Below, piece by piece: positions 22,391 through 34,302 of a DNA stretch of 64,000 nucleotides (positions are counted from its first letter, which is position 1; every line of letters begins with the position of its first letter). The position numbers were made by a program, and so were the translations under genes. Source of the stretch: Parapristionchus giblindavisi (taxonomy: Eukaryota; Nematoda; Chromadorea; Rhabditida; Diplogasteridae); contig CALSFV010000358.1 in NCBI GenBank assembly GCA_943737045.1, positions 186,001-250,000 on the forward strand. Direction: 5' to 3'. The notes below the pieces were generated by a model that worked only from the letters and a program-made list of their open reading frames with translations, ran no database searches and was not told where the DNA came from.

Positions 22391-22810
22391 ACCTCAGCTC
22401 GCGGAAGGCAAAGAGGATGAAAATTTGTATAGACATAGCTGAACGTGTTATAAGATCATTGGTGAAGTCCAAAAATTCTGGCGTACAATAGCCAAGCCAG
22501 AAAATGGGTCCAAAGTTTGGACACATTTGATGAAATTCTGCTTGTAAACGATTTTTCGCTAAGATACACAAGATACTGGCCACTATACCACCGCTCTACT
22601 TGTTATCTTCACTCTTTGTCAGGGAACAAAAGATGCATCGAAAAATCGTTTACAGGCCAAGTTTCTGCAAATGTGACCAAACGTTGAATCCATTTTCTGG
22701 CTTGGCTATTGCACGCCAGAATTTTTGGACTTCTCCAATGATTTTGTAACACGTTCGGCTATGTCTATGCAAATTTTCATCCTGTTTGCTTTCCGCGAGC
22801 TGAGATATTT
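22391..22810. mobile_element. Foldback element, arms of about 190 bp
   Basis: CTCAGCTCGCGGAA at the left is inverted at the right, and the arms continue through GACATAGC, GAACGTGTTA and CCAGAAAATGG words. Its right side touches a diverged copy of the receptor-remnant third piece (22855-22960). Confidence 0.65.
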
Positions 22811-23154
22811 CCCTTGTGAGACCTAGTGTCTTTCGCCAACGGATCATACATCTTTTAGGAGATGGTTTATGGCAACAAAAGTTGTACCATTGTTATCAGT
22901 AGGGGTGTACGGTATTGTGCTTCTGTATCCTTCGAGAATCGCGAACTGATTTTTTTTTCATTCAACCCATCCCTAAAGACCCTCGAGTTTTTTGGTGACT
23001 AAACTGGCCAGGCAGAACTATAGATCACATCTCCCTGAATACAAAAACAATTTTCTCTAAAATTTTATTTGACCCGGAATACCGTAAGCTCGGGATTAAA
23101 GTTCGTTCATGTCCAGGGAAAGGCGCGAGTTTTTGAAAAAAAATATAGAAAATT

Positions 23155-23235
23155 GCAAACGGGAATCGAACATGCGTGGCACGGGTACAAACACTGGCAT
23201 GTAACCACCTAGCTACACACGCATCTCTCTGAAAC
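23155..23235 (-). repeat. tRNA-derived SINE-like element, type 2
   Basis: On the minus strand a TAGCTAGGTGG A-box-like word (23205-23215) is followed 33 bp later by GTTCGATTCCC (23161-23171), a good B box. Flanking stems do not pair as a full cloverleaf, so a decayed tRNA or SINE head is more likely than a working tRNA. Confidence 0.5.
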
Positions 23236-23665
23236 TATCAATTCGAATAGAGAACATAGGGTCACTTCCTATCTCCCACGTTCTTCATATAAATAGTGCA
23301 CCCCAAATCTCCGGGTTCCCCTTCTTTAATATCTGAAGACTAGTTTGTGGTACCTTTATGATAGGTTATATTTATGAAGCAAATAAACATTGAGTGTTTC
23401 AGTTATGGCTACAGAAGATAGCTAATGATGAAAAATCTTATCACTTTTGATCAATTGTCTCTCAAAATTCTTAGGCGGTGTTACATTTTTCAAAACGTGC
23501 GGTGGTTACGGCGTGCGAACGTTTTGAAAAATGAACTCCGCCTTACAAGGGAAGCACCAGTAGCGAAGTAAACGATCCTGAAATCGGCGCATATTTGTAG
23601 CTAGGGTTCAGGGATACTTACCAAAAAGTGGTTTCAAAAGTTACCCATTCGACTTACCAATCGAT

Positions 23666-24060
23666 TTTTATTTATTTATTTATTTATTCCATCAAATAAT
23701 GTTCATAATCACATTAATAAAAGAGGGAAGAGGGGAGATGGATTTCCGTCGCTTATACGCGATTTCGGATTGGGCTCGGTGGCAGTTTTCAAAGGAAGGG
23801 GTTCAGGGACGAATTAGAGAAACTTTAATGATGAGATTAGGAGGGAGATTTGATAACCATGCACGGAAGGTTATTTGTGGGGAGAGAACTAATTCAGGGG
23901 ATAGTTTATTCCAAGTGTCAATACATCTAGCAGCACATGCGGTATGAGTTGAAGAAATCTTATAAGAAAGAACAATGCGCAATGGGCGCGCTAGACAACA
24001 ATATCTAGAACGATGAACAGTGAAAAGATTGGTTGAATCAAGCAGGTTTAATTGGTGCAT
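23666..24060 (-). mobile_element. LINE 3' end (reverse transcriptase C-terminus and tail)
   Basis: The minus-strand frame ends with the typical non-LTR ORF2 C-terminus: AARCIDTWNKLSPELV followed by ITFRAWLSNL, comparable to the family pattern (R..WN.LP..VV...S...FK..L). Downstream is a TAAA-type repeat tail (TTTATTTATTTATT on the plus strand at about 23668-23687). The 5' side is cut where the minisatellite begins. Confidence 0.7.
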
Positions 24061-24075
24061 GGTGCTATGCTGTTT

Positions 24076-27000
24076 ATGGGTACAGAATTGACCTACCGAA
24101 AAGAAAATGGGAACAGAATTGACCTACCGAAAAGAAAATGGGAACAGAATTGAGCTACCGAAAAGAAAATGGGAACATAATTGACTTACCGAAAAGAAAA
24201 TGGGAACAGAATTGACCTACCGAAAAGAAAATGGGAACATAATTGACCTACCGAAAAGAAAATGGGAACAGAATTGACCTACCGAAAAGATAATGGGAAC
24301 AGAATTGAGCTACCGAAAAGAAAATGGGAACAGAATTGACCTACCGAAAAGAAAATGGGAACAGAATTTACCTACCGAAAAGAAAATGGGAACATAATTG
24401 ACCTACCGAAAAGAAAATGGGAACAGAATTGACCTACCGAAAAGAAAATGGGAACAGAATTGACCTACCGAAAAGAAAATGGGAACAGAATTGAGCTACC
24501 GAAAAGAAAATGGGAACATAATTGACCTACCGAAAAGAAAATGGGAACAGAATTGACCTACCGAAAAGAAAATGGGAACAGAATTGACCTACCGAAAAGA
24601 AAATGGGAACAGAATTGACCTACCGAAAAGAAAATGGGAACAGAATTGACCTACCGAAAAGAAAATGGGAACAGAATTGACCTACCGAAAAGAAAATGGG
24701 AACAGAATTGAGCTACCGAAAAGAAAATGGGAACAGAATTGACCTACCGAAAAGAAAATGGAAACAGAATTGACCTACCGAAAAGAAAATGGGAACAGAA
24801 TTGACCTACCGAAAAGAAAATGGGAACAGAATTGAGCTACCGAAAAGAAAATGGGAACAGAATTGACCTACCGAAAAGAAAATGGGAACAGAATTGAGCT
24901 ACCGAAAAGAAAATGGGAACAGAATTGACCTACCGAAAAGAAAATGGAAACAGAATTGACCTACCGAAAAGAAAATGGGAACAGAATTGACCTACCGAAA
25001 AGAAAATGGGAACAGAATTGACCTACCGAAAAGAAAATGGAAACAGAATTGACCTACCGAAAAGAAAATGGGAACAGAATTGACCTACCGAAAAGAAAAT
25101 GGGAACAGAATTGACCTACCGAAAAGAAAATGGGAACAGAATTGAGCTACCGAAAAGAAAATGGGAACATAATTGACTTACCGAAAAGAAAATGGGAACA
25201 GAATTGACCTACCGAAAAGAAAATGGGAACATAATTGACCTACCGAAAAGAAAATGGGTACAGAATTGAACTACCGAAAAGAAAATGGGAACAGAATTGA
25301 CCTACCGAAAAGAAAATGGGAACAGAATTGACCTACCGAAAAGAAAATGGGAACAGAATTGACCTACCGAAAAGATAATGGGAACAGAATTGAGCTACCG
25401 AAAAGAAAATGGGAACAGAATTGACCTACCGAAAAGAAAATGGGAACAGAATTTACCTACCGAAAAGAAAATGGGAACATAATTGACCTACCGAAAAGAA
25501 AATGGGAACAGAATTGACCTACCGAAAAGAAAATGGAAACAGAATTGACCTACCGAAAAGAAAATGGGAACAGAATTGACCTACCGAAAAGAAAATGGGA
25601 ACAGAATTGACCTACCGAAAAGAAAATGGGAACAGAATTGACCTACCGAAAAGAAAATGGGAACAGAATTGACCTACCGAAAAGAAAATGGGAACAGAAT
25701 TGAGCTACCGAAAAGAAAATGGGAACAGAATTGACCTACCGAAAAGAAAATGGGAACAGAATTGAGCTACCGAAAAGAAAATGGGAACAGAATTGAGCTA
25801 CCGAAAAGAAAATGGGAACAGAATTGACCTACCGAAAAGAAAATGGGAACAGAATTGACCTACCGAAAAGAAAATGGGAACAGAATTGACCTACCGAAAA
25901 GAAAATGGGAACAGAATTGACCTACCGAAAAGAAAATGGGAACAGAATTGACCTACCGAAAAGAAAATGGGAACATAATTGACTTACCGAAAAGAAAATG
26001 GGAACAGAATTGACCTACCGAAAAGAAAATGGGAACAGAATTGACCTACCGAAAAATGGGAACAGAATTGAGCTACCGAAAAGAAAATGGGAACAGAATT
26101 GACCTACCGAAAAGAAAATGGGAACAGAATTTACCTACCGAAAAGAAAATGGGAACATAATTGACCTACCGAAAAGAAAATGGGAACAGAATTGACCTAC
26201 CGAAAAGAAAATGGGAACAGAATTGACCTACCCTACCGAAAAGAAAATACCGAAAAGGGGAATTGACCTACCGAAAAGAAAATGGGAACAGAACCTACCG
26301 AAAAGAAAATGGGAACAGAATTGACCTACCGAAAAGAAAATGGGACCTACCGAAAAGAAAATGGGAACAGAATTGACCTACCGAAAAGAAAATGGGAACC
26401 AGAATTGACCTACCGAAAAGAAAATGGGAACAGAATTGACCTACCGAAAAGATGGGATTGACCTACCGAAAAGAAAATGGGAACAGAAATTGACCTACCG
26501 AAAAGAAAATGGGAACAGAATTGACCTACCGAAAAGAAAATGGGAACAGAATTGACCTTGGGAACAGAATTGACCTACCGAAAAGAAAATGGGAACAGAA
26601 TTGACCTACCGAAAAGAAAATGGGAACAGAATTGACCTACCGAAAAGAAAATGGGAACAGAATTGACCTACCGAAAAGAAAATGGAAACAGAATTGACCT
26701 ACCGAAAAGAAAATGGGAACAGAATTGACCTACCGAAAAGAAAATGGGAACAGAATTGACCTACCGAAAAGAAAATGGGAACAGAATTGACCTACCGAAA
26801 AGAAAATGGAAACAGAATTGACCTACCGAAAAGAAAATGGGAACATAATTGACTTACCGAAAAGAAAATGGGAACAGAATTGACCTACCGAAAAGAAAAT
26901 GGGAACAGAATTGACCTACCGAAAAGAAAATGGGAACAGAATTGAGCTACCGAAAAGAAAATGGGAACAGAATTGACCTACCGAAAAGAAAATGGGAACA

Positions 27001-30000
27001 GAATTGAGCTACCGAAAAGAAAATGGGAACAGAATTGACCTACCGAAAAGAAAATGGGAACAGAATTGACCTACCGAAAAGAAAATGGGAACAGAATTGA
27101 CCTACCGAAAAGAAAATGGGAACAGAATTGACCTACCGAAAAGAAAATGGGAACAGAATTGACCTACCGAAAAGAAAATGGGTACAGAATTGACCTACCG
27201 AAAAGAAAATGGGAACAGAATTGACCTACCGAAAAGAAAATGGGAACAGAATTGACCTACCGAAAAGAAAATGGAAACAGAATTGACCTACCGAAAAGAA
27301 AATGGGAACAGAATTGACCTACCCGAAAAGAAAATGGGAACAGAATTGAGCTACCGAAAAGAAAATGGGAACAGAATTGACCTACCGAAAAGAAAATGGG
27401 AACAGAATTGACCTACCGAAAAGAAAATGGAAACAGAATTGACCTACCGAAAAGAAAATGGGAACAGAATTGACCTACCGAAAAGAAAATGGGAACAGAA
27501 TTGACCTACCGAAAAGAAAATGGGAACAGAATTGACCTACCGAAAAGAAAATGGGAACAGAATTGACCTACCGAAAAGAAAATGGGAACAGAATTGACCT
27601 ACCGAAAAGAAAATGGGAACAGAATTGACCTACCGAAAAGAAAATGGGAACAGAATTGACCTACCGAAAAGAAAATGGGAACAGAATTGACCTACCGAAA
27701 AGAAAATGGGAACAGAATTGACCTACCGAAAAGAAAATGGGAACAGAATTTGACCTACCGAAAAGAAAATGGGAACATAATTGACCTACCGAAAAGAAAA
27801 TGGGAACAGAATTGACCTACCGAAAAGAAAATGGGAACAGAATTGACCTACCGAAAAGAAAATGGGACCTACCGAAAAGAATTAGACCTACCGAAAAGAA
27901 AATGGGAACAGAATTGACCTACCGAAAAGAAAATGGGAACAGAATTGACCTACCGAAAAGAAAATGGAAACAGAATTGACCTACCGAAAAGAAAATGGGA
28001 ACAGAATTGACCTACCCAAAAGAAAATGGGAACAGAATTGAGCTACCGAAAAGAAAATGGGAACAGAATTGACCTACCGAAAAGAAAATGGGAACAGAAT
28101 TGACCTACCGAAAAGAAAATGGAAACAGAATTGACCTACCGAAAAGAAAATGGGAACAGAATTGACCTACCGAAAAGAAAATGGGAACAGAATTGACCTA
28201 CCGAAAAGAAAATGGGAACAGAATTGACCTACCGAAAAGAAAATGGGAACAGAATTGACCTACCGAAAAGAAAATGGGAACAGAATTGACCTACCGAAAA
28301 GAAAATGGGAACAGAATTGACCTACCGAAAAGAAAATGGGAACAGAATTGGAAAAGAACAGAATTGACCTACCGAAAAGAAAATGGGAACAGAATTGACC
28401 TACCGAAAAGAAAATGGGAACAGAATTGACCTACCGAAAAGAAAATGGGACCTACCGAAAAGAAAATGGGAACAGAATTGACCTACCGAAAAGAAAATGG
28501 GAACAGAATTGAGCTACCGAAAAGAAAATGGAAAAGAATAGACCTACCGAAAAGAAAATGGGAACAGAATTGACCTACCGAAAAGAAAATGGGAACAGAA
28601 TTGACCTACCGAAAAGAAAATGGAATTGAACAGAATTGACCTACCGAAAAGAAAATGGGAACAGAATTGACCTACCGAAAAGAAAATGGGAACAGAATTG
28701 ACCTACCGAAAAGAAAATGGGAACAGAATTGACCTACCGAAAAGAAAATGGGAACAGAATTGACCTACCGAAAAGAAAATGGGTACAGAATTGACCTACC
28801 GAAAAGAAAATGGGAACAGAATTGACCTACCGAAAAGAAAATGGGAACAGAATTGACCTACCGAAAAGAAAATGGGAACAGAATTGACCTACCGAAAAGA
28901 AAATGGGAACAGAATTGACCTACCGAAAAGAAAAACAGAATTGACCTACCGAAAAGAAAATGGGAACAGAATTGACCTACCGAAAAGAAAATGGGAACAG
29001 AATTGACCTACCGAAAAGAAAATGGGAACAGAATTGACCTACCGAAAAGAAAATGGGAACAGAATTGACCTACCGAAAAGAAAATGGGAACAGAATTGAC
29101 CTACCGAAAAGAAAATGGGAACAGAATTGACCTACCGAAAAGAAAATGGGAACAGAATTGACCTACCGAAAAGAAAATGGGAACAGAATTGACCTACCGA
29201 AAAGAAAATGGGAAAATGGGAACAGAATTGACCTACCGAAAAGAAAATGGGAACAGAATTGACCTACCGAAAAGAAAATGGGAACAGAATTGACCTACCG
29301 AAAAGAAAATGGGAACAGAATTGACCTACCGAAAAGAAAATGGGAACAGAATTGACCTACCGAAAAGAAAATGGGAACAGAATTGACCTACCGAAAAGAA
29401 AATGGGAACAGAATTGACCTACCGAAAAGAAAATGGGAACAGAATTGACCTACCGAAAAGAAAATGGGAACAGAATTGACCTACCGAAAAGAAAATGGGA
29501 ACAGAATTGACCTACCGAAAAGAAAATGGGAACAGAATTGACCTACCGAAAAGAAAATGGGAACAGAATTGACCTACCGAAAAGAAAATGGGAACAGAAT
29601 TGACCTACCGAAAAGAAAATGGGAACAGAATTGACCTACCGAAAAGAAAATGGGAACAGAATTGACCTACCGAAAAGAAAATGGGAACAGAATTGACCTA
29701 CCGAAAAGAAAATGGGTACAGAATTGACCTACCGAAAAGAAAATGGGAACAGAATTGACCTACCGAAAAGAAAATGGGAACAGAATTGACCTACCGAAAA
29801 GAAAATGGGAACAGAATTGACCTACCGAAAAGAAAATGGGAACAGAATTGACCTACCCAAAAGAAAATGGGAACAGAATTGAGCTACCGAAAAGAAAATG
29901 GGAACAGAATTGACCTACCGAAAAGAAAATGGGAACAGAATTGACCTACCGAAAAGAAAATGGAAACAGAATTGACCTACCGAAAAGAAAATGGGAACAG

Positions 30001-31296
30001 AATTGACCTACCGAAAAGAAAATGGGAACAGAATTGACCTACCGAAAAGAAAATGGGAACAGAATTGACCTACCGAAAAGAAAATGGGAACAGAATTGAC
30101 CTACCGAAAAGAAAATGGGAACAGAATTGACCTACCGAAAAGAAAATGGGAACAGAATTGACCTACCGAAAAGAAAATGGGAACAGAATTGACCTACCGA
30201 AAAGAAAATGGGAACAGAATTGACCTACCGAAAAGAAAATGGGAACAGAATTGACCTACCGAAAAGAAAATGGGAACAGAATTGACCTACCGAAAAGAAA
30301 ATGGGAACAGAATTGACCTACCGAAAAGAAAATGGGAACAGAATTGACCTACCGAAAAGAAAATGGGAACAGAATTGACCTACCGAAAAGAAAATGGGTA
30401 CAGAATTGACCTACCGAAAAGAAAATGGGAACAGAATTGACCTACCGAAAAGAAAATGGGAACAGAATTGACCTACCGAAAAGAAAATGGGAACAGAATT
30501 GACCTACCGAAAAGAAAATGGGAACAGAATTGACCTACCGAAAAGAAAATGGGAACAGAATTGACCTACCGAAAAGAAAATGGGTACAGAATTGACCTAC
30601 CGAAAAGAAAATGGGAACAGAATTGACCTACCGAAAAGAAAATGGGAACAGAATTGACCTACCGAAAAGAAAATGGGAACAGAATTGACCTACCGAAAAG
30701 AAAATGGGAACAGAATTGACCTACCGAAAAGAAAATGGGACAGAATTGACCTACCGAAAAGAAAATGGGAACAGAATTGACCTACCGAAAAGAAAATGGG
30801 AACAGAATTGACCTACCGAAAAGAAAATGGGAACAGAATTGACCTACCGAAAAGAAAATGGGAACAGAATTGACCTACCGAAAAGAAAATGGGAACAGAA
30901 TTGACCTACCGAAAAGAAAATGGGTGGGAACAGAATTGACCTACCGAAAAGAAAATGGGAACAGAATTGACCTACCGAAAAGAAAATGGGTACAGAATTG
31001 ACCTACCGAAAAGAAAATGGGAACAGAATTGACCTACCGAAAAGAAAATGGGAACAGAATTGACCTACCGAAAAGAAAATGGGAACAGAATTGACCTACC
31101 GAAAAGAAAATGGGAACAGAATTGACCTACCGAAAAGAAAATGGGTACAGAATTGACCTACCGAAAAGAAAATGGGAACAGAATTGACCTACCGAAAAGA
31201 AAATGGGAACAGAATTGACCTACCGAAAAGAAAATGGGAACAGAATTGACCTACCGAAAAGAAAATGGAAACAGAATTGACCTACTGATAAGAAAT
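24076..31296. repeat. 31-bp minisatellite array, about 233 copies
   Basis: Unit: GAACAGAATTGACCTACC followed by GAAAAGAAAATGG (31 bp). Variants GAGCTACC, ATAATTGAC, AATTTACC, GATAATGG, GGAAACAG and GGGTACAG recur. In the left half the variants come in the same order in several blocks (compare 24140-24430, 25140-25510 and 25965-26170), showing block duplication. From about 29000 the array is nearly uniform. Broken units at 26220-26560, 27850-27890 and 28340-28640 mark rearrangements or assembly faults. Since 31 is not a multiple of 3 and stops occur in every frame, it is not coding. A lone related copy lies at 33036-33063. Confidence 0.98.
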
Positions 31297-31379
31297 TGTT
31301 ATCAAATAGTAGAGTGCGAATAAGCTCTAAGCGGACACAGTTTACTTTGCGGCGTTGTACTAACCCACTTGCATATGCT

Positions 31380-31440
31380 GATGAGAGAGAGGGAGAGAGA
31401 GAGGGACGGAGAGTGAGGGGGAGAGGGAGAATGAAGCAGG
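31380..31440. repeat. GAGAGG-rich low-complexity tract
   Basis: Purine tract of GAGAGA/GAGGGA words between the minisatellite and a SINE-like copy; a similar tract precedes the copy at 50235. Confidence 0.7.
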
Positions 31441-31489
31441 GTTAAACGATCATACTTGAGGAGACTGATTCGGGTAAAGCAATACAAAG

Positions 31490-31660
31490 CGTTAATTTTC
31501 CAGAAAAAAAATGTTTACTGTTGCTGTAGAACATTGAAAATTTGTGCGCTTGGTGCAGAAACTAAGCAAAAGAGAATGGATATGAAAGAATATGAACATG
31601 TGCAATTTGAGAATTTTGAGGTCGGGAATTTATCATTTAACCATGCTTATTTGTTAAATG
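31490..31660 (-). repeat. tRNA-derived SINE-like element, type 1, copy 1 (degraded)
   Basis: Aligns by eye with 50235-50425 (AAGCAATA, GAAAATTTGTGCG, TGCAATTTGAGAATTT). The A-box region survives as CATGGTTAAATG on the minus strand; the B box is lost. Confidence 0.5.
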
Positions 31661-31759
31661 CAAAGTTCAATATCGCTTTTGGGAAATATGAATATTGCAA
31701 ACGAATTGACAAGATTGGGCGAATTTGAAGATTTAAAAGAATAAGATGAAAAGTATGGC

Positions 31760-31900
31760 ATCAATTTTCCAAAAAAAAACCATGTTTATGGTTATTGTTG
31801 GAAAGCGAAAATTTTCGCGATGGAAGAAAAAATCAGCGAAGGAGATTGGACATAAAAGGATTCGAGTTTTTGTACTGTCGGCTGATGCCTTGAATTCGAA
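31760..31900 (-). repeat. SINE-like type 1, partial copy
   Basis: Shares the CCATGTTTATG and GGACATAAAAGGATTCGA words with the other copies, then diverges before the A box. Confidence 0.4.
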
Positions 31901-31914
31901 CGAAATACTTGGGT

Positions 31915-32053
31915 ACTAGGTCGAATGAGAACCGATGAATAATAACCGACTGGATGATAGCCATTTGCATGTTTTGTCTATGCGTTTGCGCTTGTCTCTT
32001 ATATGCAAATGGTTATCATCCAGTATTATTCATCGGTTCTCATCCGACCTAGT
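31915..32053. mobile_element. MITE family D, copy 2
   Basis: CTAGGTCGAATGAGAACC and GGTTCTCATCCGACCTAG ends with TA outside each. Inner arms CCATTTGCAT and ATGCAAATGG. Confidence 0.85.
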
Positions 32054-32368
32054 ACCAACGCTATATCGAGGTTCGATCGATTGGACAATATTTTGTGCAG
32101 TGGGCAATGCGTTTGGCTGTTCGTGTCTCCGCCTGTGGTCATAATCTTTCACCATTACTATATTCAGTTTTTGACAGTACTCCGTTGCTCAGAAAAGTTG
32201 CCCAATAGACATTTTGAAATTTCTTTTATTCTCTTCACATGTTTAACAAAATGAAGAAATACCCGGAAGGCTGAATGAAAGCAAAACTGTAATTGATAAA
32301 CGAACTTATCGTACATCGAAAAATCGTTGGATCATGAATCGCCAGAAGCACTCTAATTGTAAGCCACT

Positions 32369-32577
32369 CTCTGGTATTTCCAAACTAGTAGTTTACTTAC
32401 GTTACGTCACATACACGTCACAGTTTACCGTTAGTTTACTACTAGTTAAAGAACATTGACGAAATACATTATCGTATTATACACCACTTCTAGTAAACTT
32501 ACGTTTAACTAGCCGTAGACTTGCAAGTCTACGGCTAATGGGAAATATAAGTAAACTACTAGTTTAAAATACCAGAA
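32369..32577. mobile_element. MITE family C, copy 3
   Basis: CTCTGGTATTTCCAAACTAG start and CTAGTTTAAAATACCAGA end, with repeated AGTAAACTAC-like inverted words. Confidence 0.75.
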
Positions 32578-32709
32578 GCATGTCCATACATCCGCATGTC
32601 CGCGAGTCTGTCCCTCAGTTTGGAGGGTTCGTGGTCTCTGGGGAAAGATTCTCGATCAGCCAATCAGTATCAAGAGACTGCGATGCTTGTCTCCGCCCCT
32701 TCAGAAAAC

Positions 32710-32885
32710 CACGGTTCGAGAAATCATGTTTATGATTATTGTTGAAAAGTTAAAATTTGTGCTGTGGATGAGAAAAATCAGCGAAAGAGATTGGACATGA
32801 AAGGATTCGAACCTGTGCCGATTGAGAAGTTGTAGATCTTAAGATCGGGAATTTTAGCATTTAGCCATGAGTTTTCATTAAATGT
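32710..32885 (-). repeat. tRNA-derived SINE-like element, type 1, copy 2
   Basis: On the minus strand TGGCTAAATGC (32858-32868) serves as A box and GGTTCGAATCC (32803-32813) as a perfect B box. The head is followed by the shared body (CCAATCTCTTTCGCTG, TTTTCAACAATAATC). Confidence 0.65.
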
Positions 32886-33035
32886 TTCTTTGCATAATTT
32901 TGTTTATCTATAGGGGTAATTCGATATGCAAAAAGATTTTCGTAATAAAACAGTTGGACGATTCCGAACTGTTTTATTACAAAAAGTTGAAAAGTCCACA
33001 AACCGACAAACAGACAAACTGGAGTGATTCACATA

Positions 33036-33063
33036 TGGGTACAAAATTGACATATCGATAAGA
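33036..33063. repeat. Solitary relative of the minisatellite unit
   Basis: GGGTACAAAATTGACATATC then GATAAGAA matches the 31-bp unit with a few changes. It lies downstream of SINE copy 2, hinting that the satellite arose from dispersed-repeat sequence. Confidence 0.6.
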
Positions 33064-33175
33064 AGATTAACGATCATGATTCTTAGTATCAAAAAAAATC
33101 AATCGATCTATCTAGGCTGTGATTTTCCGAATGAAATTATTTCAAACAACATATTACTATTGATGATCCTTGTTA

Positions 33176-33636
33176 ATGTGGTGTTAATTTCTTGTAAATG
33201 GAATTGGAAATTGTAAAAAGGGTGTTAATTTTGCCTACTTGTAAATATCATTGTAAAAAGCAAATATCTCGGTTCTCTGACTAGTTAGAGACTTGAAACT
33301 TGGTTTTCAGGTTAGAAACCACGAAAAAAGCTTATAAACGAAGTTTCAAGTCTCTAGCTCTACTAAGAACGGAGATATTTCCTTTTTACAAGATTTTTCA
33401 GGAAAAACTCGAACATTCTTGTAAAAAGCCAATATCTCCGCTCTTTGCAGAGATAGAGACTTGAAACTTCGTTTATAAGCTTTTTTTTCGTGGTTTCTAA
33501 CCAAAAAACCAAGTTTCAAGTCTCTAACTAGTCAGAGAACCGAGATATTTGCTTTTTACAAGGCTATTTACTAGTGGACAAAATTAACACCCTTTTTACA
33601 ATTTTCAATTCTATTTACAAGAAATTAACACCACAT
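33176..33636. mobile_element. Foldback element with ATGTGGTGTTAATTTC ends
   Basis: Near-complete palindrome; arms contain GTAAAAAGCAAATATCTCGG, GAGACTTGAAACTT and complements. Ends match the smaller element at 3624-3841. Confidence 0.8.
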
Positions 33637-33644
33637 AAAGAAGG

Positions 33645-33735
33645 GGACTCTCGAGTTTGCATGACGGACACCCGCATCGATAAACACGGTGAATATTGTT
33701 TATATTTTATGGAAATTAGAGTGAGGGACAATGTT
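33645..33735 (+). repeat. Copy of a dispersed coding-like segment (DKH motif)
   Basis: Translates as CMTDTRIDKHGEYCLYFMEI. The DNA also aligns with 46210-46250 joined to 46627-46680 once the hAT MITE there is ignored. Shared protein-like similarity suggests a decayed element or gene family; identity unknown. Confidence 0.35.
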
Positions 33736-33741
33736 AAAGGC

Positions 33742-34300
33742 ACTAGGTCGAATGATAACCATTGAATAAGAACCGACTGGATGATATCCGGAAGCGCTTA
33801 AAGCTTAAGCTGCTGGATGAGAACATTTCAAGCGGCCATTTTATGCAAAATTTCGCTGATCACGGGTTGATCAGTATAACATTTCAAAATGTGTCAGATA
33901 AGAACTATGTCGAAGGTCAACAGCATTCAGGCTTCTCTTGAAAGTCGGAACAGAGACCGCAAAAAAACCAATGTGAAATCTTTTTGAGCGCTACGGTACA
34001 CTCGTCCATTTTCGTTAATTTTCATTTCTCTTACTTGCGACGATCAATTTTTTGCAAGATCACTCACATGATTAAAATTATTCATTTTCATTTATTTTTT
34101 AACAAATGTTACACTCGGGCTAGTACCATTTCTCCACTGCGTTCTTTCGTGATGAGCCACTTGAAGGAATTGAAGACTGGCTGCTTCGACAAAATCCTCT
34201 CTCTCTATACGTCATACTTTTATGATTTGTTTATCAATTTCAGTTTTGATTTCATTCCCCTTCCGGTTTTTTTTTTCAAAATGTTTCTGAGAACGGATTC
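33742..34300. other. MITE family D end plus unassigned sequence
   Basis: CTAGGTCGAATGATAACC at 33742 with CCGACTGGATGATA is one family D end; a clear second end was not found. The remainder is AT-rich without a recognisable gene. Confidence 0.4.
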
Positions 34301-34302
34301 GT

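Noticed and set aside
23155..23235. Functional tRNA gene on the minus strand
   Set aside because: A and B boxes are good, but acceptor and anticodon stems do not pair convincingly; treated as SINE-like.
24076..31296. Regular repeats as a CRISPR array
   Set aside because: Units are contiguous 31-bp copies with no variable spacers, the setting is eukaryotic, and no cas-like genes exist. It is a minisatellite.
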